Counted from the stretch's first letter, positions 17,053 through 24,632 are shown. The stretch: DNA of 37,376 nucleotides from Pseudomonas defluvii (GCF_001695625.1 NZ_MBPN01000048.1:1-37376); one strand, 5' to 3'. The notes: generated from the sequence alone by a model not told the origin. A program made the numbers and translations.

Positions 17053-18144
17053 TCAGGCAACGGCCTTGTCGACCAAACGCCGGGCTTCCAGTTCACGGAC
17101 CAATGGCAGTACCTTGCGCCCGAAGTACTCGACTTCCTCCTGGAAGTGCAGGAAACCACCCAACACCAGATCCACCCCCACGGCTTTCAGGGCGACGATG
17201 CGTTCGGCGATCTGCTGCGGCGTACCAATCAGGTTGGTCTTGAAGCCATCGTTGTACTGCACCAGGTCCTCGAAACTGGACTTGGCCCAGTTGCCTTCGC
17301 CTTCCGGGCTGGCCTTGCCGGCTTGCCGCGCCGCATCGCCAAAGGCGTTGACCGCTTCCGGATCGGCCTTGTCGATGATCTCGGCGAGTACCGCGCGGGC
17401 CTCTTCCTCGGTGTCGCGGGCGATGATGAATGCGTTCACACCGACCTTGACCGTATGGTTGTTCGCCGCAGCCTTGGCCTTGATGTCATCCACCTGAGCC
17501 TTGATGCCTTCTACGGTATTGCCGTTGGTGAAGTACCAGTCAGACACCCGTGCCGCCATATCGCGAGCGGCTCGCGAGCTGCCACCCTGGAAGATCTCTG
17601 GATGCTGCTGCAGTGGCTTGGGCTGCAAGGTGTAGTTATGGAAGCGATAGAAGTCACCGCGCTGGGTGAAGTTGTCGGTGGTCCAGATACCTTTGAGTGC
17701 AGTGATGAACTCTTCCGAACGACGGTAGCGTTCATCGTGTTCCAGCCACGGTTCGCCGATCGCGGTGAACTCACCCTTGAACCAGCCCGACACCACGTTG
17801 ATGGCCACCCGCCCACCCGTCAGGTGGTCGATGGTCGCAATCTGCTTGGCCAACAACGCCGGAGTCCAAGGCCCTGGCAGTACCGCAGCAATCACCTTCA
17901 GGCGCGTGGTGGCGGCGAGCAGTGCATGGCTGAAAGTGACTGACTCATGCTGGTACTCCGCGCCATAACCGGCGGTGAAGCGGATTTGCGACAGCGCATA
18001 CTCGAAGCCGGCGTTCTCGGCGATTTGCGCGAGCTTGCGGTTGTAGTCGATGTCCCAGCTGGTGCGCTGTTCGATCTTGCTGACCACCAGACCACCGCTG
18101 ACGTTAGGCACCCAATAGGCAAACTTGATCTGTTCTTGGCTCAT
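17053..18144 (-). CDS. sfnG: Dimethylsulfone monooxygenase SfnG
   Basis: This FMNH2-dependent luciferase-like enzyme (363 aa) converts dimethylsulfone to methanesulfinate and formaldehyde. The N-terminus FAYWVPNVSGGLVVSKIEQR and the INVVSGWFKGEF and DHLTGGRVA segments are diagnostic of SfnG. Its product is the substrate of MsuC-type enzymes, and the methanesulfonate then formed is cleaved by MsuD-type enzymes, both encoded in the facing operon. The gene is second in its operon, 32 bp after the FMN reductase that should supply FMNH2. The SD is GGAG. Confidence 0.92.
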   Translation of the reverse strand: MSQEQIKFAYWVPNVSGGLVVSKIEQRTSWDIDYNRKLAQIAENAGFEYALSQIRFTAGYGAEYQHESVTFSHALLAATTRLKVIAAVLPGPWTPALLAKQIATIDHLTGGRVAINVVSGWFKGEFTAIGEPWLEHDERYRRSEEFITALKGIWTTDNFTQRGDFYRFHNYTLQPKPLQQHPEIFQGGSSRAARDMAARVSDWYFTNGNTVEGIKAQVDDIKAKAAANNHTVKVGVNAFIIARDTEEEARAVLAEIIDKADPEAVNAFGDAARQAGKASPEGEGNWAKSSFEDLVQYNDGFKTNLIGTPQQIAERIVALKAVGVDLVLGGFLHFQEEVEYFGRKVLPLVRELEARRLVDKAVA

Positions 18145-18176
18145 TGCAGGTACTCCATTGAGTTGAAAGGGCTGAA

Positions 18177-18740
18177 TCAGGCTGCGCTGGCGTTGCGCTG
18201 AAAACGTGGGTCAAGGCTTGCGACCGCAGCCTCGACCGCCCGCTCGATACGCTCGCGCAGCTGCGTGTTAGTGATGAGGTAGTTATCGAAATCGGCTTCT
18301 GCGGCGTACACGCCAACTGGCAGGCTGAGCGCCTGGAAAAAGCCGAACAACGGTCGTAGCTGATGGTCGATGATCAGGGCATGGCGCTCCGAACCACCGG
18401 TGGCGGCCAACAGCACAGGGACCTGCTTCAAGGCCTCGTGATGAACAAAGTCGAACAGGTGCTTGAACAGGCCGGTATAGGACGCGCGGTACACCGGGGT
18501 TGCCGCAATCAGCAAATCGGCGCTTTCGATGGCCTGCAGGTCTGCCTGTACCGTGGCGGGCAAATCTTCACGGCGCAGCACACCGGCGAATTGCGGGCCG
18601 ACCTTGGCCAGCTCAATCAGTTGCAGCTCAATGGGCACCTGTTGCGCCAGCTCTGCCACCAGCGCGTTAAGCAGCACCAAGGTGCGTGAGGGCTGTTGCA
18701 CGCTCCCCGAGACTGCGACGACTTTCAGTATTCTGCTCAT
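18177..18740 (-). CDS. Second NADPH-dependent FMN reductase (MsuE-like)
   Basis: This 187-aa flavodoxin-like reductase is collinear with MsuE at 8551 and closely similar in stretches (VAVSG..., PSRTLVL, AELAQQ.PIE, LLAATGGSERHALIIDHQLRPLFGFFQ). Start ATG 18740 (MSRILKVVAVSG) has a GGGG SD; the open frame upstream to 18830 crosses the predicted transcription start and is not coding. It is the first gene of the sfnG-ABC operon, so it probably feeds SfnG, while MsuE feeds SsuD/MsuD and MsuC. The sfnE symbol is possible but not certain. Confidence 0.88.
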   Translation of the reverse strand: MSRILKVVAVSGSVQQPSRTLVLLNALVAELAQQVPIELQLIELAKVGPQFAGVLRREDLPATVQADLQAIESADLLIAATPVYRASYTGLFKHLFDFVHHEALKQVPVLLAATGGSERHALIIDHQLRPLFGFFQALSLPVGVYAAEADFDNYLITNTQLRERIERAVEAAVASLDPRFQRNASAA

Positions 18741-18790
18741 TGATCGACCCCTGCCTGGACATGCCACCGCGGCATCCACACAAGGGCTAT

Positions 18791-18806
18791 AGCAGCAACT
18801 GTGCCA
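18791..18806 (-). promoter_or_regulatory. Sigma-54 promoter of the FMN reductase-sfnG-ABC operon
   Basis: Read on the - strand, TGGCACAGTTGCTGCT has a perfect -24 box (TGGCAC), GG-N10-GC spacing and a -12 box CTGCT. Transcription would start near 18780, leaving about 40 nt before the ATG at 18740. It is the best -24 match in the window. Confidence 0.75.
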
Positions 18807-18851
18807 CTGTATTAATTCCTTATATTTCAATGATTTAACAGAAATCAGCGA

Positions 18852-18886
18852 ACATCGCCCGATGTACCGCAGCAGGCAAGCTGCTG
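18852..18886. promoter_or_regulatory. Two further dyads between the divergent sulfur promoters
   Basis: ACATCG-CC-CGATGT (18852-18865) and CAGCAG-N5-CTGCTG (18870-18886) are perfect inverted repeats close to the minus-strand sigma-54 promoter. They do not match the CTGTTG-N6-CAACAG motif. They may bind a second regulator or be chance structure. Confidence 0.3.
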
Positions 18887-18891
18887 ATCAT

Positions 18892-18909
18892 CTGTTGCCG
18901 GGCAAACAC
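18892..18909 (-). promoter_or_regulatory. Predicted enhancer dyad for the sfnG-operon promoter
   Basis: Read on the - strand this is GTGTTT-GCCCGG-CAACAG, 10 of 12 arm positions matching CTGTTG-N6-CAACAG, and the core GCCC-G-G resembles the msuE site. Its centre is exactly 96 bp upstream of the -24 GG at 18804-18805, the same distance as at msuE. Confidence 0.55.
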
Positions 18910-18959
18910 TTGCGCGCAGCAGGCCATTGCCGACATGCCTGCACACCCTCCTGACGCAG

Positions 18960-18977
18960 CTGTTGCCTGGGCAGCAG
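18960..18977 (+). promoter_or_regulatory. Predicted enhancer dyad for the DszC-like gene promoter
   Basis: CTGTTG-CCTGGG-CAGCAG matches the dyad motif at 11 of 12 arm positions. It is centred 94 bp upstream of the -24 GG at 19062-19063. Confidence 0.55.
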
Positions 18978-19059
18978 CAGTTCCACAACGTGCCCGCCAG
19001 CCGACATCAAAAAGCAGCCAAAACGTGCCAGACACCACGGATTACGGGGCCTTCCATGC

Positions 19060-19076
19060 TGGGCATGGCCTGTGCA
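19060..19076 (+). promoter_or_regulatory. Sigma-54 promoter of the DszC-like gene
   Basis: TGGGCATGGCCTGTGCA has GG (19062-19063), ten bases, GC (19074-19075), with GGCATG and TGCA closely matching the -24 and -12 boxes. Transcription would start near 19086, 57 nt before the ATG. The -26 T is replaced by G, so the match is good rather than perfect. Confidence 0.6.
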
Positions 19077-19142
19077 TTACACCGTAGGACAGCGACCAGA
19101 CCGGTTCGCGGCTTTGTTTAATGCCCTCACAGGAGCGACAGC

Positions 19143-20387
19143 ATGACTGCCCAGCAACAGCACATTCCGCACCCCCTCTCCACCGGAACCGACTATGAGC
19201 AACTGGCTGCGCGATTCCGGCCGATTTTCACCCGCATCGCCGCCGGCGCCCTCGAACGCGAGCGCACCCGCAGCCTGCCCTACGAGCCGGTGAAATGGCT
19301 CAAGGAAGCCGGCTTTGGCGCCGTGCGCGTACCGGTGCAATACGGTGGCGCCGGCGCCTCATTGCCACAATTGTTCCAACTGCTGATCGAACTGGCCGAA
19401 GCCGACTCCAACCTGCCGCAAGCCCTGCGCGGCCACTTCGCCTTTGTCGAAGATCGCCTCAACGCTCACGCCAACACGCCACAGGACGTCTGGTTCAAAC
19501 GTTTTCTCGACGGCGACCTGGTGGGCAATGCCTGGACCGAAGTAGGCGCCGTGAAGCTGGGGCAGGTGATTACCCGTGTCTCGCGCCAAGGCGATCAGTG
19601 GCGGGTCAATGGCACCAAGTACTACAGCACCGGCAGTATCTTTGCCGACTGGATCGACCTCTATGCCCAACGTGACGACACTGGCGGTGATGTCATCGCT
19701 GCGGTTCGTGTCCAGCAACCCGGCATTACCCTCAGCGACGACTGGGACGGTTTTGGCCAGCGCACCACTGGCAGCGGCACCTCGGTGTTCGATAACGTTG
19801 TGGTCGAAGACGAAAACCTGTTCGACTTCGCCACCCGCTTCAAGTACCAGACAGCGTTCTATCAGTTGGTACTGCTGGCGGTACTGGCAGGCTCCGGTCG
19901 CGCAGCCGTGCGCGACATCGCCGAAGAAGTGCGCAAACGCACGCGCATTTTCAGCACGGGCAATGCTGCCGCGGCCAGTGACGATGCCCAGGTTCAGCAG
20001 GTGGTCGGCAAGGCTTCGGCCCAGGCCTATGCCGCCGAAGCCACGGCACTGCGTGCTGCCGCTGCCGCGCAGCGCGCCTACGAGAGCCACTTTGGCAATG
20101 ATGCTGAAGCTGAGCGCGCAGCCAACATCGCCGCCGAACTGGAGTCGGCTCAAGGCCAGGTCGTCATTGCCGAGCTGGTCCTGCGCGCCACCAGCGACCT
20201 GTTCAACGCCCTCAGCGCTTCAGCCACCAGCACCAGCAAACTGCTCGACCGTCATTGGCGCAACGCCCGCACCGCCGCCTCGCACAACCCGCTGATCTAC
20301 AAGGAACGGATCATCGGTGACTGGGAGATCAACGGCACCGAACCACCGTATGTCTGGCAGATCGGTGGTGGTGCTAAACAGGGCTGA
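19143..20387 (+). CDS. DszC-like flavin-dependent monooxygenase (acyl-CoA dehydrogenase fold)
   Basis: The 414-aa protein shows the acyl-CoA dehydrogenase pattern: Y-G-G-A-G-A-S (about 67-73), a middle domain with GTKYYSTGS and DDWDGFGQRTTGSG, and a C-terminal end LLDRHWRNARTAASHNPLIYK. The R-H-W-R-N-x-R-T-x-x-x-H-N-P motif is shared with DszC and related FMNH2-using oxygenases. It is only distantly similar to the MsuC-like protein at 10321. It forms a single-gene unit with its own sigma-54 promoter and converges on the DszA/NtaA-like gene. The two could act on the same organosulfur compound; the substrate is unknown. Confidence 0.82.
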   Translation: MTAQQQHIPHPLSTGTDYEQLAARFRPIFTRIAAGALERERTRSLPYEPVKWLKEAGFGAVRVPVQYGGAGASLPQLFQLLIELAEADSNLPQALRGHFAFVEDRLNAHANTPQDVWFKRFLDGDLVGNAWTEVGAVKLGQVITRVSRQGDQWRVNGTKYYSTGSIFADWIDLYAQRDDTGGDVIAAVRVQQPGITLSDDWDGFGQRTTGSGTSVFDNVVVEDENLFDFATRFKYQTAFYQLVLLAVLAGSGRAAVRDIAEEVRKRTRIFSTGNAAAASDDAQVQQVVGKASAQAYAAEATALRAAAAAQRAYESHFGNDAEAERAANIAAELESAQGQVVIAELVLRATSDLFNALSASATSTSKLLDRHWRNARTAASHNPLIYKERIIGDWEINGTEPPYVWQIGGGAKQG

Positions 20388-20394
20388 AGCAAAC

Positions 20395-20421
20395 GCCCCC
20401 TCGTCACATCGACGAGGGGGC
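20395..20421. terminator. Bidirectional terminator hairpin between DszC-like and DszA-like genes
   Basis: Perfect 11-bp arms (GCCCCCTCGTC and complement) with a 5-nt loop lie 7 bp after the DszC-like stop and 35 bp before the stop of the converging gene. On the - strand a weak T-rich stretch follows. Confidence 0.65.
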
Positions 20422-20455
20422 GGCTCAATCATCGTGGCCTGTTATCCCGCCGGGA

Positions 20456-21862
20456 TCAGGCCAGTACTGAAGCGTCTTCTTCACGTGCCGCCAGCGCGGC
20501 GAGATCGCGGTAATCGGCAGCAGGATGGTTCTGCGGCAAACGCGGGCCTTCGCCGAAGAGTTTTTCGCGCAAGGTGCCGGGAGCGTACTCCGTCTTGTAG
20601 ACACCACGCTTCTGCAACTCTGGCACCAACAGCTCGACCACATCGGCGAAGGTTTCATGAGCCAGGGCATAGGCCAGGTTGAAACCATCCACGTCGGTTT
20701 CCTCAACCCATGCCTGCAACTCATCCGCCACCGTTTGCGCACTGCCCACCAATAGCGGGCCGAAGCCGCCAATGCCCACCCAGTCGGCCAACTCTTTTAC
20801 GGTCCATTGCTTGTTCGGGTCGGCCGTGGAAAACGTTTCGACCGCCGACTGAATAGCGTTGGTATGGATGTGCTTGAGGACCTGATCCGGTTGGTACTCG
20901 GAAAAGTCGATGCCGGTCCAGCCCGAAATCAGGGCCAAAGCGCCTTCATAGCTGGTGTACGACTTGTAGTCCTGCCACTTGGCCTGGGCCTGGGCATCGG
21001 TTTCGCCGACGATCACCGTCAGCAGGTTGAAGACCAGCACCTTACGCGGATCGCGACCGGCTTCGGCAGCACGCCGACGAATGTCCGCCACAGTCTTCTT
21101 CAGCAAGATTTTCGACGGTGACGCAACAAACACACATTCAGCATGCTCAGCCGCGAACTGCTTGCCACGGCTGGAGGCCCCCGCCTGATACAGCACCGGA
21201 GTGCGCTGTGGAGACGGCTCGCAGAGATGAATGCCCGGAACCTGGAAATGCTTGCCGGCATGCTTGATGCCATGGATCTTGCTCGGGTCACTGAAAATAC
21301 GCCGCTCACGATCACGCTGTATCGCACCCTCCTCCCAACTGCCCTCAAACAGCTTGTAGAGCACTTCAAGGTACTCGTCGGCATAGTCGTAACGGGCATC
21401 GTGATCGCTTAGGGCTTTCTGCCCGAGGTTACGCGCACCGCTGTCCAGGTACGAGGTGACAATGTTCCAGCCAATACGCCCCTTGGTCAGGTGGTCGAGG
21501 GTGGAAAGGCGGCGGGCAAACGGATAGGGGTGCTCGAAACTCAACGACGCGGTCAGACCGAAACCCAGATGCTCGGTCACCAGCGCCATCGGGGTGATCA
21601 GCGCCAGCGGATCGTTGATCGGTACCTGGGTCGACTGACGGATCGCCGCATCGCCATTGCCGTTGAACACATCGTAGATACCAATGACATCCGCGATGAA
21701 AATGCCATCGAAACGGCCACGCTCCAACAGCTTGGCCAGGTCGGTCCAATACTCCAGGTCCTTGTACTGCCAGGAACGGTCCCGGGGATGCGCCCAGAGG
21801 CCAGGAGACTGATGACCGACGCAGTTCATCTCAAAAGCATTCAAACGAATTTCACGGGGCAT
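20456..21862 (-). CDS. FMNH2-dependent monooxygenase of the NtaA/SnaA/DszA family
   Basis: This luciferase-like TIM-barrel enzyme is 468 aa, the longer NtaA/SnaA/DszA subclass. Landmarks are LNAFEMNCVGHQSPGLW, LGFGLTASLSFEHPYPFARR, HLTKGRIGWNIVTSYLDS, PVLYQAGASSRGKQFAAEHAECVF and GFGPLLVGSAQTVADEL. Related enzymes attack sulfones (DszA), nitrilotriacetate/EDTA (NtaA) or pristinamycin (SnaA). The sulfur context favours a sulfone or similar C-S substrate, with FMNH2 from one of the two reductases. The ATG at 21862 has GGAG. It has its own upstream dyads and a degenerate sigma-54-like promoter. Confidence 0.85.
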   Translation of the reverse strand: MPREIRLNAFEMNCVGHQSPGLWAHPRDRSWQYKDLEYWTDLAKLLERGRFDGIFIADVIGIYDVFNGNGDAAIRQSTQVPINDPLALITPMALVTEHLGFGLTASLSFEHPYPFARRLSTLDHLTKGRIGWNIVTSYLDSGARNLGQKALSDHDARYDYADEYLEVLYKLFEGSWEEGAIQRDRERRIFSDPSKIHGIKHAGKHFQVPGIHLCEPSPQRTPVLYQAGASSRGKQFAAEHAECVFVASPSKILLKKTVADIRRRAAEAGRDPRKVLVFNLLTVIVGETDAQAQAKWQDYKSYTSYEGALALISGWTGIDFSEYQPDQVLKHIHTNAIQSAVETFSTADPNKQWTVKELADWVGIGGFGPLLVGSAQTVADELQAWVEETDVDGFNLAYALAHETFADVVELLVPELQKRGVYKTEYAPGTLREKLFGEGPRLPQNHPAADYRDLAALAAREEDASVLA

Positions 21863-21921
21863 GGGGGTTCTCCAGTACGCAACAGGTTCTACGCCACATC
21901 AGGCGCTCTTGCCGAGTACGT

Positions 21922-21937
21922 CTCACAAACCATGCCA
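21922..21937 (-). promoter_or_regulatory. Degenerate sigma-54-like promoter of the DszA-like gene
   Basis: On the - strand the -24 box TGGCATG is excellent (GG at 21936-21935), but ten bases on the dinucleotide is GA, not GC (TGAG), which is a serious deviation at -12. It is listed because it lies 93 bp from an enhancer-type dyad, as at the other sulfur promoters. A start near 21911 would give a leader of about 50 nt. Confidence 0.4.
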
Positions 21938-22019
21938 GCTACTTAGTTCTTTATTATCAATAACTTATACAAACAAAACGATCGAATGCCTGTGTAACCG
22001 GCGACACCTTGTTGATCCA

Positions 22020-22064
22020 CTGTACGTGAGACAACAGCACGCCCATGTGTTTGCAGCAAGACAG
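22020..22064 (-). promoter_or_regulatory. Tandem enhancer-type dyads upstream of the DszA-like gene
   Basis: CTGTAC-GTGAGA-CAACAG (22020-22037; 10 of 12 arm positions) is centred 93 bp from the TGGCATG box. GTGTTT-GCAGCA-AGACAG (22047-22064; 8 of 12) is 27 bp further, echoing the 29-bp tandem at msuE. Confidence 0.45.
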
Positions 22065-22111
22065 CACGTGCCGGGCGGAAGCCGTAAACCCTGAATTTTC
22101 GAGGCAAGATA

Positions 22112-22129
22112 TATAGTACTAATACTATA
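22112..22129. promoter_or_regulatory. Operator-like palindrome in an AT-rich patch
   Basis: TATAGTA-CTAA-TACTATA is a perfect 7-bp dyad. A related half-site (TAGTACTT) follows about 25 bp downstream. It resembles a dimeric regulator site, but no regulator gene is adjacent, and it lies 250 bp from the - strand gene and 417 bp from the + strand gene. Confidence 0.4.
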
Positions 22130-22520
22130 CAACGCAGGTAGTACTTCCATAATTGACCGACATTGTTATATAAGGTGCGCGGAGCCATCTGCGCTGCTTC
22201 CCACCGACAAGGGTGCAGCAAACATCAAGAGCTAATAATCAGCCACCGGGTGCCAGTTATGTCGATCTTCACACAGGGACCAGTCCCTGCACGCGCGCGT
22301 CTTATTACCTTCAATACGCTCTACCCGAGCGAACCTGGCGCCGGCTTTCCCCACATTCCCCCGTTTTGATCAGTCGATTCCGAGTGAGCTGAACCGCTGC
22401 GCGACATGATTCCGCCGGCGTAAGACAGCACTCGACGCTTACCCGTTTTTCCTGGCGAAAAGCTGCAGCCCATCGCCACGACGCCGTGCACCCAAAAAAC
22501 GGCTGCAGGGCACACCAGGC

Positions 22521-22537
22521 AATAAAAAAAACAAGGA
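22521..22537 (+). promoter_or_regulatory. A-rich Hfq/Crc-type motif next to the DUF485 ribosome binding site
   Basis: An A tract at 22521-22533 contains several AANAANAA matches and runs directly into the SD AAGGAG of the DUF485-actP operon. In Pseudomonas such motifs are bound by Hfq with Crc to block translation during carbon catabolite repression. A matching motif precedes the OprD-like porin gene downstream. Confidence 0.5.
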
Positions 22538-22546
22538 GCCACACCG

Positions 22547-22873
22547 ATGAAAAACGCTGAGCTGTCCCATGCGCAGAGTTGCGACCGCATCCGCGCCAAC
22601 CCCAAATTCCAACGCCTGGTACGCAGCCGTTCGCGCCTGGCCTGGTCATTGAGTGCCGCCGTGCTGGGCGCCTACTACCTGTTCATGCTGGTGGTCGCGT
22701 TCTACCCGCACGTACTGCATGCCCCTCTGGCCGAAGGCCGCCAACTGACGGTAGGGATCCCGGTCGCGGCCGCAATCATCGTGCTGTCCTGGCTGCTCAC
22801 CGGCTGGTACGTGCGCAGCGCCAACACCCGCTTCGACGCACTGAGTGCCGACCTGCTGGAGGAGTTGAAATGA
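22547..22873 (+). CDS. yjcH: DUF485 small membrane protein (YjcH-type), partner of ActP
   Basis: The 108-aa inner-membrane protein has two hydrophobic segments (about residues 33-55 and 68-90) after a basic N-terminus with the family pattern N-P-K-F-Q-x-L-V-x-x-R. It is almost always encoded directly before ActP, and the exact role (assembly or modulation of the symporter) is not settled. The ATG has a strong AAGGAG, flanked by an A-rich Hfq/Crc-like tract. Its stop overlaps the actP start as ATGA, so the pair is translationally coupled. Confidence 0.9.
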   Translation: MKNAELSHAQSCDRIRANPKFQRLVRSRSRLAWSLSAAVLGAYYLFMLVVAFYPHVLHAPLAEGRQLTVGIPVAAAIIVLSWLLTGWYVRSANTRFDALSADLLEELK

Positions 22874-24537
22874 GCCGTCGCCTCGCCTCCCTTGGCCTTG
22901 CCAGCCTGCTGCTGGCACCGGCCGCCGCTTTCGCCGCCCCCCTCGTCGTGGCGGAAAAACAGCCGATCAACCTCCACGCCATCGGTATGTTCTTCGTGTT
23001 CGTCCTTGGCACCTTGATGATCACCTGGTGGGCTGCACGGCAAACCAAGTCGACCTCGGACTTCTACACCGCTGGCGGCGGCATCAGTGGTTTCCAGAAC
23101 GGCCTGGCGATTGCCGGTGACTACATGTCGGCGGCCACCCTGCTCGGCTTGTCCAGCCTGGTCTTCGCCAAAGGCTATGACGGCTTCATCTACACCGTGG
23201 CGTTCTTCGTCGGCTGGCCGATCATCACCTTTCTGATGGCCGAGCGCCTGCGCAACCTGGGGCGCTACACCTTCGCCGACATCGTCTCGTACCGTCTGGA
23301 CCAGACCAAAATCCGCACCTTCGCGGCGTTCGGCTCGCTCACCGTGGTGTGCTGCTACCTGGTCGTGCAGATGGTCGGCGCGGGTCAGTTGATCAAGCTG
23401 CTGTTCGGCCTGGACTACTCCACCGCCGTGATGGTGGTTGGCGTGCTGATGCTGGTCTATGTGATCTTCGGCGGCATGATCGCCACCACCTGGGTACAGA
23501 TCATCAAGGCTGTACTGCTGCTGGCCGGCGGCACGACCCTGGCCCTGCTGGCCATGGCCGAGTTCGGCTTCAGCTTTGAAACCCTGGCAACCCGCGCGGT
23601 TGAAGCCCACGCTACGGGCTGGAACATCATGGGCCCCGGCTCGATGCTCGCCGACCCGATCAACGCAGCTTCGCTGTCGCTTGGCCTGGTGTTCGGTATT
23701 GCCGGCCTGCCGCATATCCTGATGCGCTTCTTCACCGTGCCGAACGCCAAGGAAGCCCGCAAGTCGGTGTTCTTTGCCACCGGCTTCATCGGTTTCTTCT
23801 TCCTCGTGGTCATGGTGCTGGGTTATGCCGCGATTGTGATCGTCGGCACTGACCCGCAGTTCTATGTCGGCGGCGACCTCAAAGGCGCATTGATCGGCGG
23901 CGGCAACATGGTTGCCATGCACCTGGCCAAGGCCGTGGGTGGCAACCTGTTCCTCGGCTTCCTCTCGGCCGTGGCTTTCGCCACCATCCTGGCCGTCGTG
24001 TCGGGCCTGGCCCTGGCCGGTGCGTCGGCGATCTCCCACGACCTGTACGCCACCGTACTGAAGAAAGGCACCGCCAGCGAAAAAGACGAGATGCGCGTAA
24101 CCCGTATCGCCACGGTCGGCTTGGGCATCATCGCCATCCTCCTGGGCATCCTGTTCGAGAAGCAGAACGTCGCCTTCCTGGTGGGCCTGACCTTCGGCAT
24201 CGCCGCCTCCACCAACTTCCCGGTACTGATCATGGCCATGTACTGGAAAGACCTGACCACCAAGGGCGCCCTGGCCGGTGGTTTCGTCGGCCTGTTCACC
24301 GCCCTGACGCTGGTGATCCTGTCGCCTGCGGTTTGGGTGTCGGTGCTTGGCAATGCCCAGGCGATCTACCCGTATGACCACCCGGCACTGTTCTCCATGC
24401 CACTGGCCTTCCTGGTGATCGTGCTGGTGTCCAAGCTCGACCGCAGTGCGCAAGCCGCCCGCGAACGTGCCGCATTCGACGACCAGTTCGTACGTGCCCA
24501 GACCGGCCTGGGTGCCGCCACGGCAGTCGCCCATTGA
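22870..24537 (+). CDS. actP: Cation/acetate symporter ActP
   Basis: This sodium:solute symporter family protein is 555 aa from the ATG at 22870; an open frame running further upstream overlaps DUF485 and is not the start. A cleavable N-terminal signal-like segment (LLAPAAAFA) is followed by about 13 membrane helices. The motifs [30 protein letters not shown] (only core residues D-F-Y-x-A-G-G-G cited) and [18 protein letters not shown] fit ActP. It imports acetate and other short monocarboxylates. No acs gene is in the window. Confidence 0.93.
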   Translation: MSRRLASLGLASLLLAPAAAFAAPLVVAEKQPINLHAIGMFFVFVLGTLMITWWAARQTKSTSDFYTAGGGISGFQNGLAIAGDYMSAATLLGLSSLVFAKGYDGFIYTVAFFVGWPIITFLMAERLRNLGRYTFADIVSYRLDQTKIRTFAAFGSLTVVCCYLVVQMVGAGQLIKLLFGLDYSTAVMVVGVLMLVYVIFGGMIATTWVQIIKAVLLLAGGTTLALLAMAEFGFSFETLATRAVEAHATGWNIMGPGSMLADPINAASLSLGLVFGIAGLPHILMRFFTVPNAKEARKSVFFATGFIGFFFLVVMVLGYAAIVIVGTDPQFYVGGDLKGALIGGGNMVAMHLAKAVGGNLFLGFLSAVAFATILAVVSGLALAGASAISHDLYATVLKKGTASEKDEMRVTRIATVGLGIIAILLGILFEKQNVAFLVGLTFGIAASTNFPVLIMAMYWKDLTTKGALAGGFVGLFTALTLVILSPAVWVSVLGNAQAIYPYDHPALFSMPLAFLVIVLVSKLDRSAQAARERAAFDDQFVRAQTGLGAATAVAH

Positions 24538-24582
24538 TCCGCGTAAACCGCTGACCGTATCACCTGCAACCACCTGCAACCA

Positions 24583-24614
24583 CCTGCACCGATCGCAACC
24601 GCGACCGGTGCAGG
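24583..24614 (+). terminator. Long hairpin between actP and the porin gene
   Basis: A 14-bp stem with one mismatch and an AACC loop sits 45 bp after actP and 41 bp before the porin. There is no T run. It may attenuate transcription into the porin gene or protect the 3' end of actP mRNA. Just upstream CACCTGCAAC is tandemly repeated. Confidence 0.4.
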
Positions 24615-24632
24615 CCATGCCGTACCCCATTC

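Larger units (their letters stand above)
18741..19142. other. Divergent regulatory region of the sulfur island
   Basis: This 402-bp gene-free region separates the - strand FMN reductase-sfnG operon from the + strand DszC-like gene. It holds two back-to-back sigma-54 promoters, one enhancer-type dyad for each, and two further dyads, all listed separately. The short open frames here show no coding features. Confidence 0.75.
21863..22546. other. 684-bp gene-free divergent region
   Basis: This lies between the DszA-like gene (-) and the DUF485 gene (+). It is more AT-rich than its surroundings, especially 21940-22170. It holds the DszA-like promoter elements, an operator-like palindrome and, at its right end, the A-rich leader of DUF485. 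Open frames of 60-110 codons here lack SD sites, family similarity and normal codon use, and are not called as genes. Confidence 0.6.

Noticed and set aside
22430..22546. Sigma-54 promoter for the DUF485-actP operon.
   Set aside because: Candidate TGG...GC pairs here have 9 or 12 bases between GG and GC instead of 10, and no CTGTTG-type dyad lies upstream at the expected distance.
22163..22649. Small open frames on both strands in the gap before DUF485.
   Set aside because: No SD sites, unusual composition with scattered Cys and Trp, and no similarity recognised; the region is better described as regulatory.
22579..22869. An N-terminal extension of ActP running through the DUF485 gene.
   Set aside because: The ATG at 22870 overlaps the DUF485 stop as ATGA and begins a proper signal-like sequence; the extension is the +1/-1 shadow of DUF485.
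22702..24630. 642-codon open frame on the - strand antisense to actP.
   Set aside because: ActP is unmistakable on the + strand; the antisense protein is low-complexity, rich in H, Q, G, D and E, with no domain.
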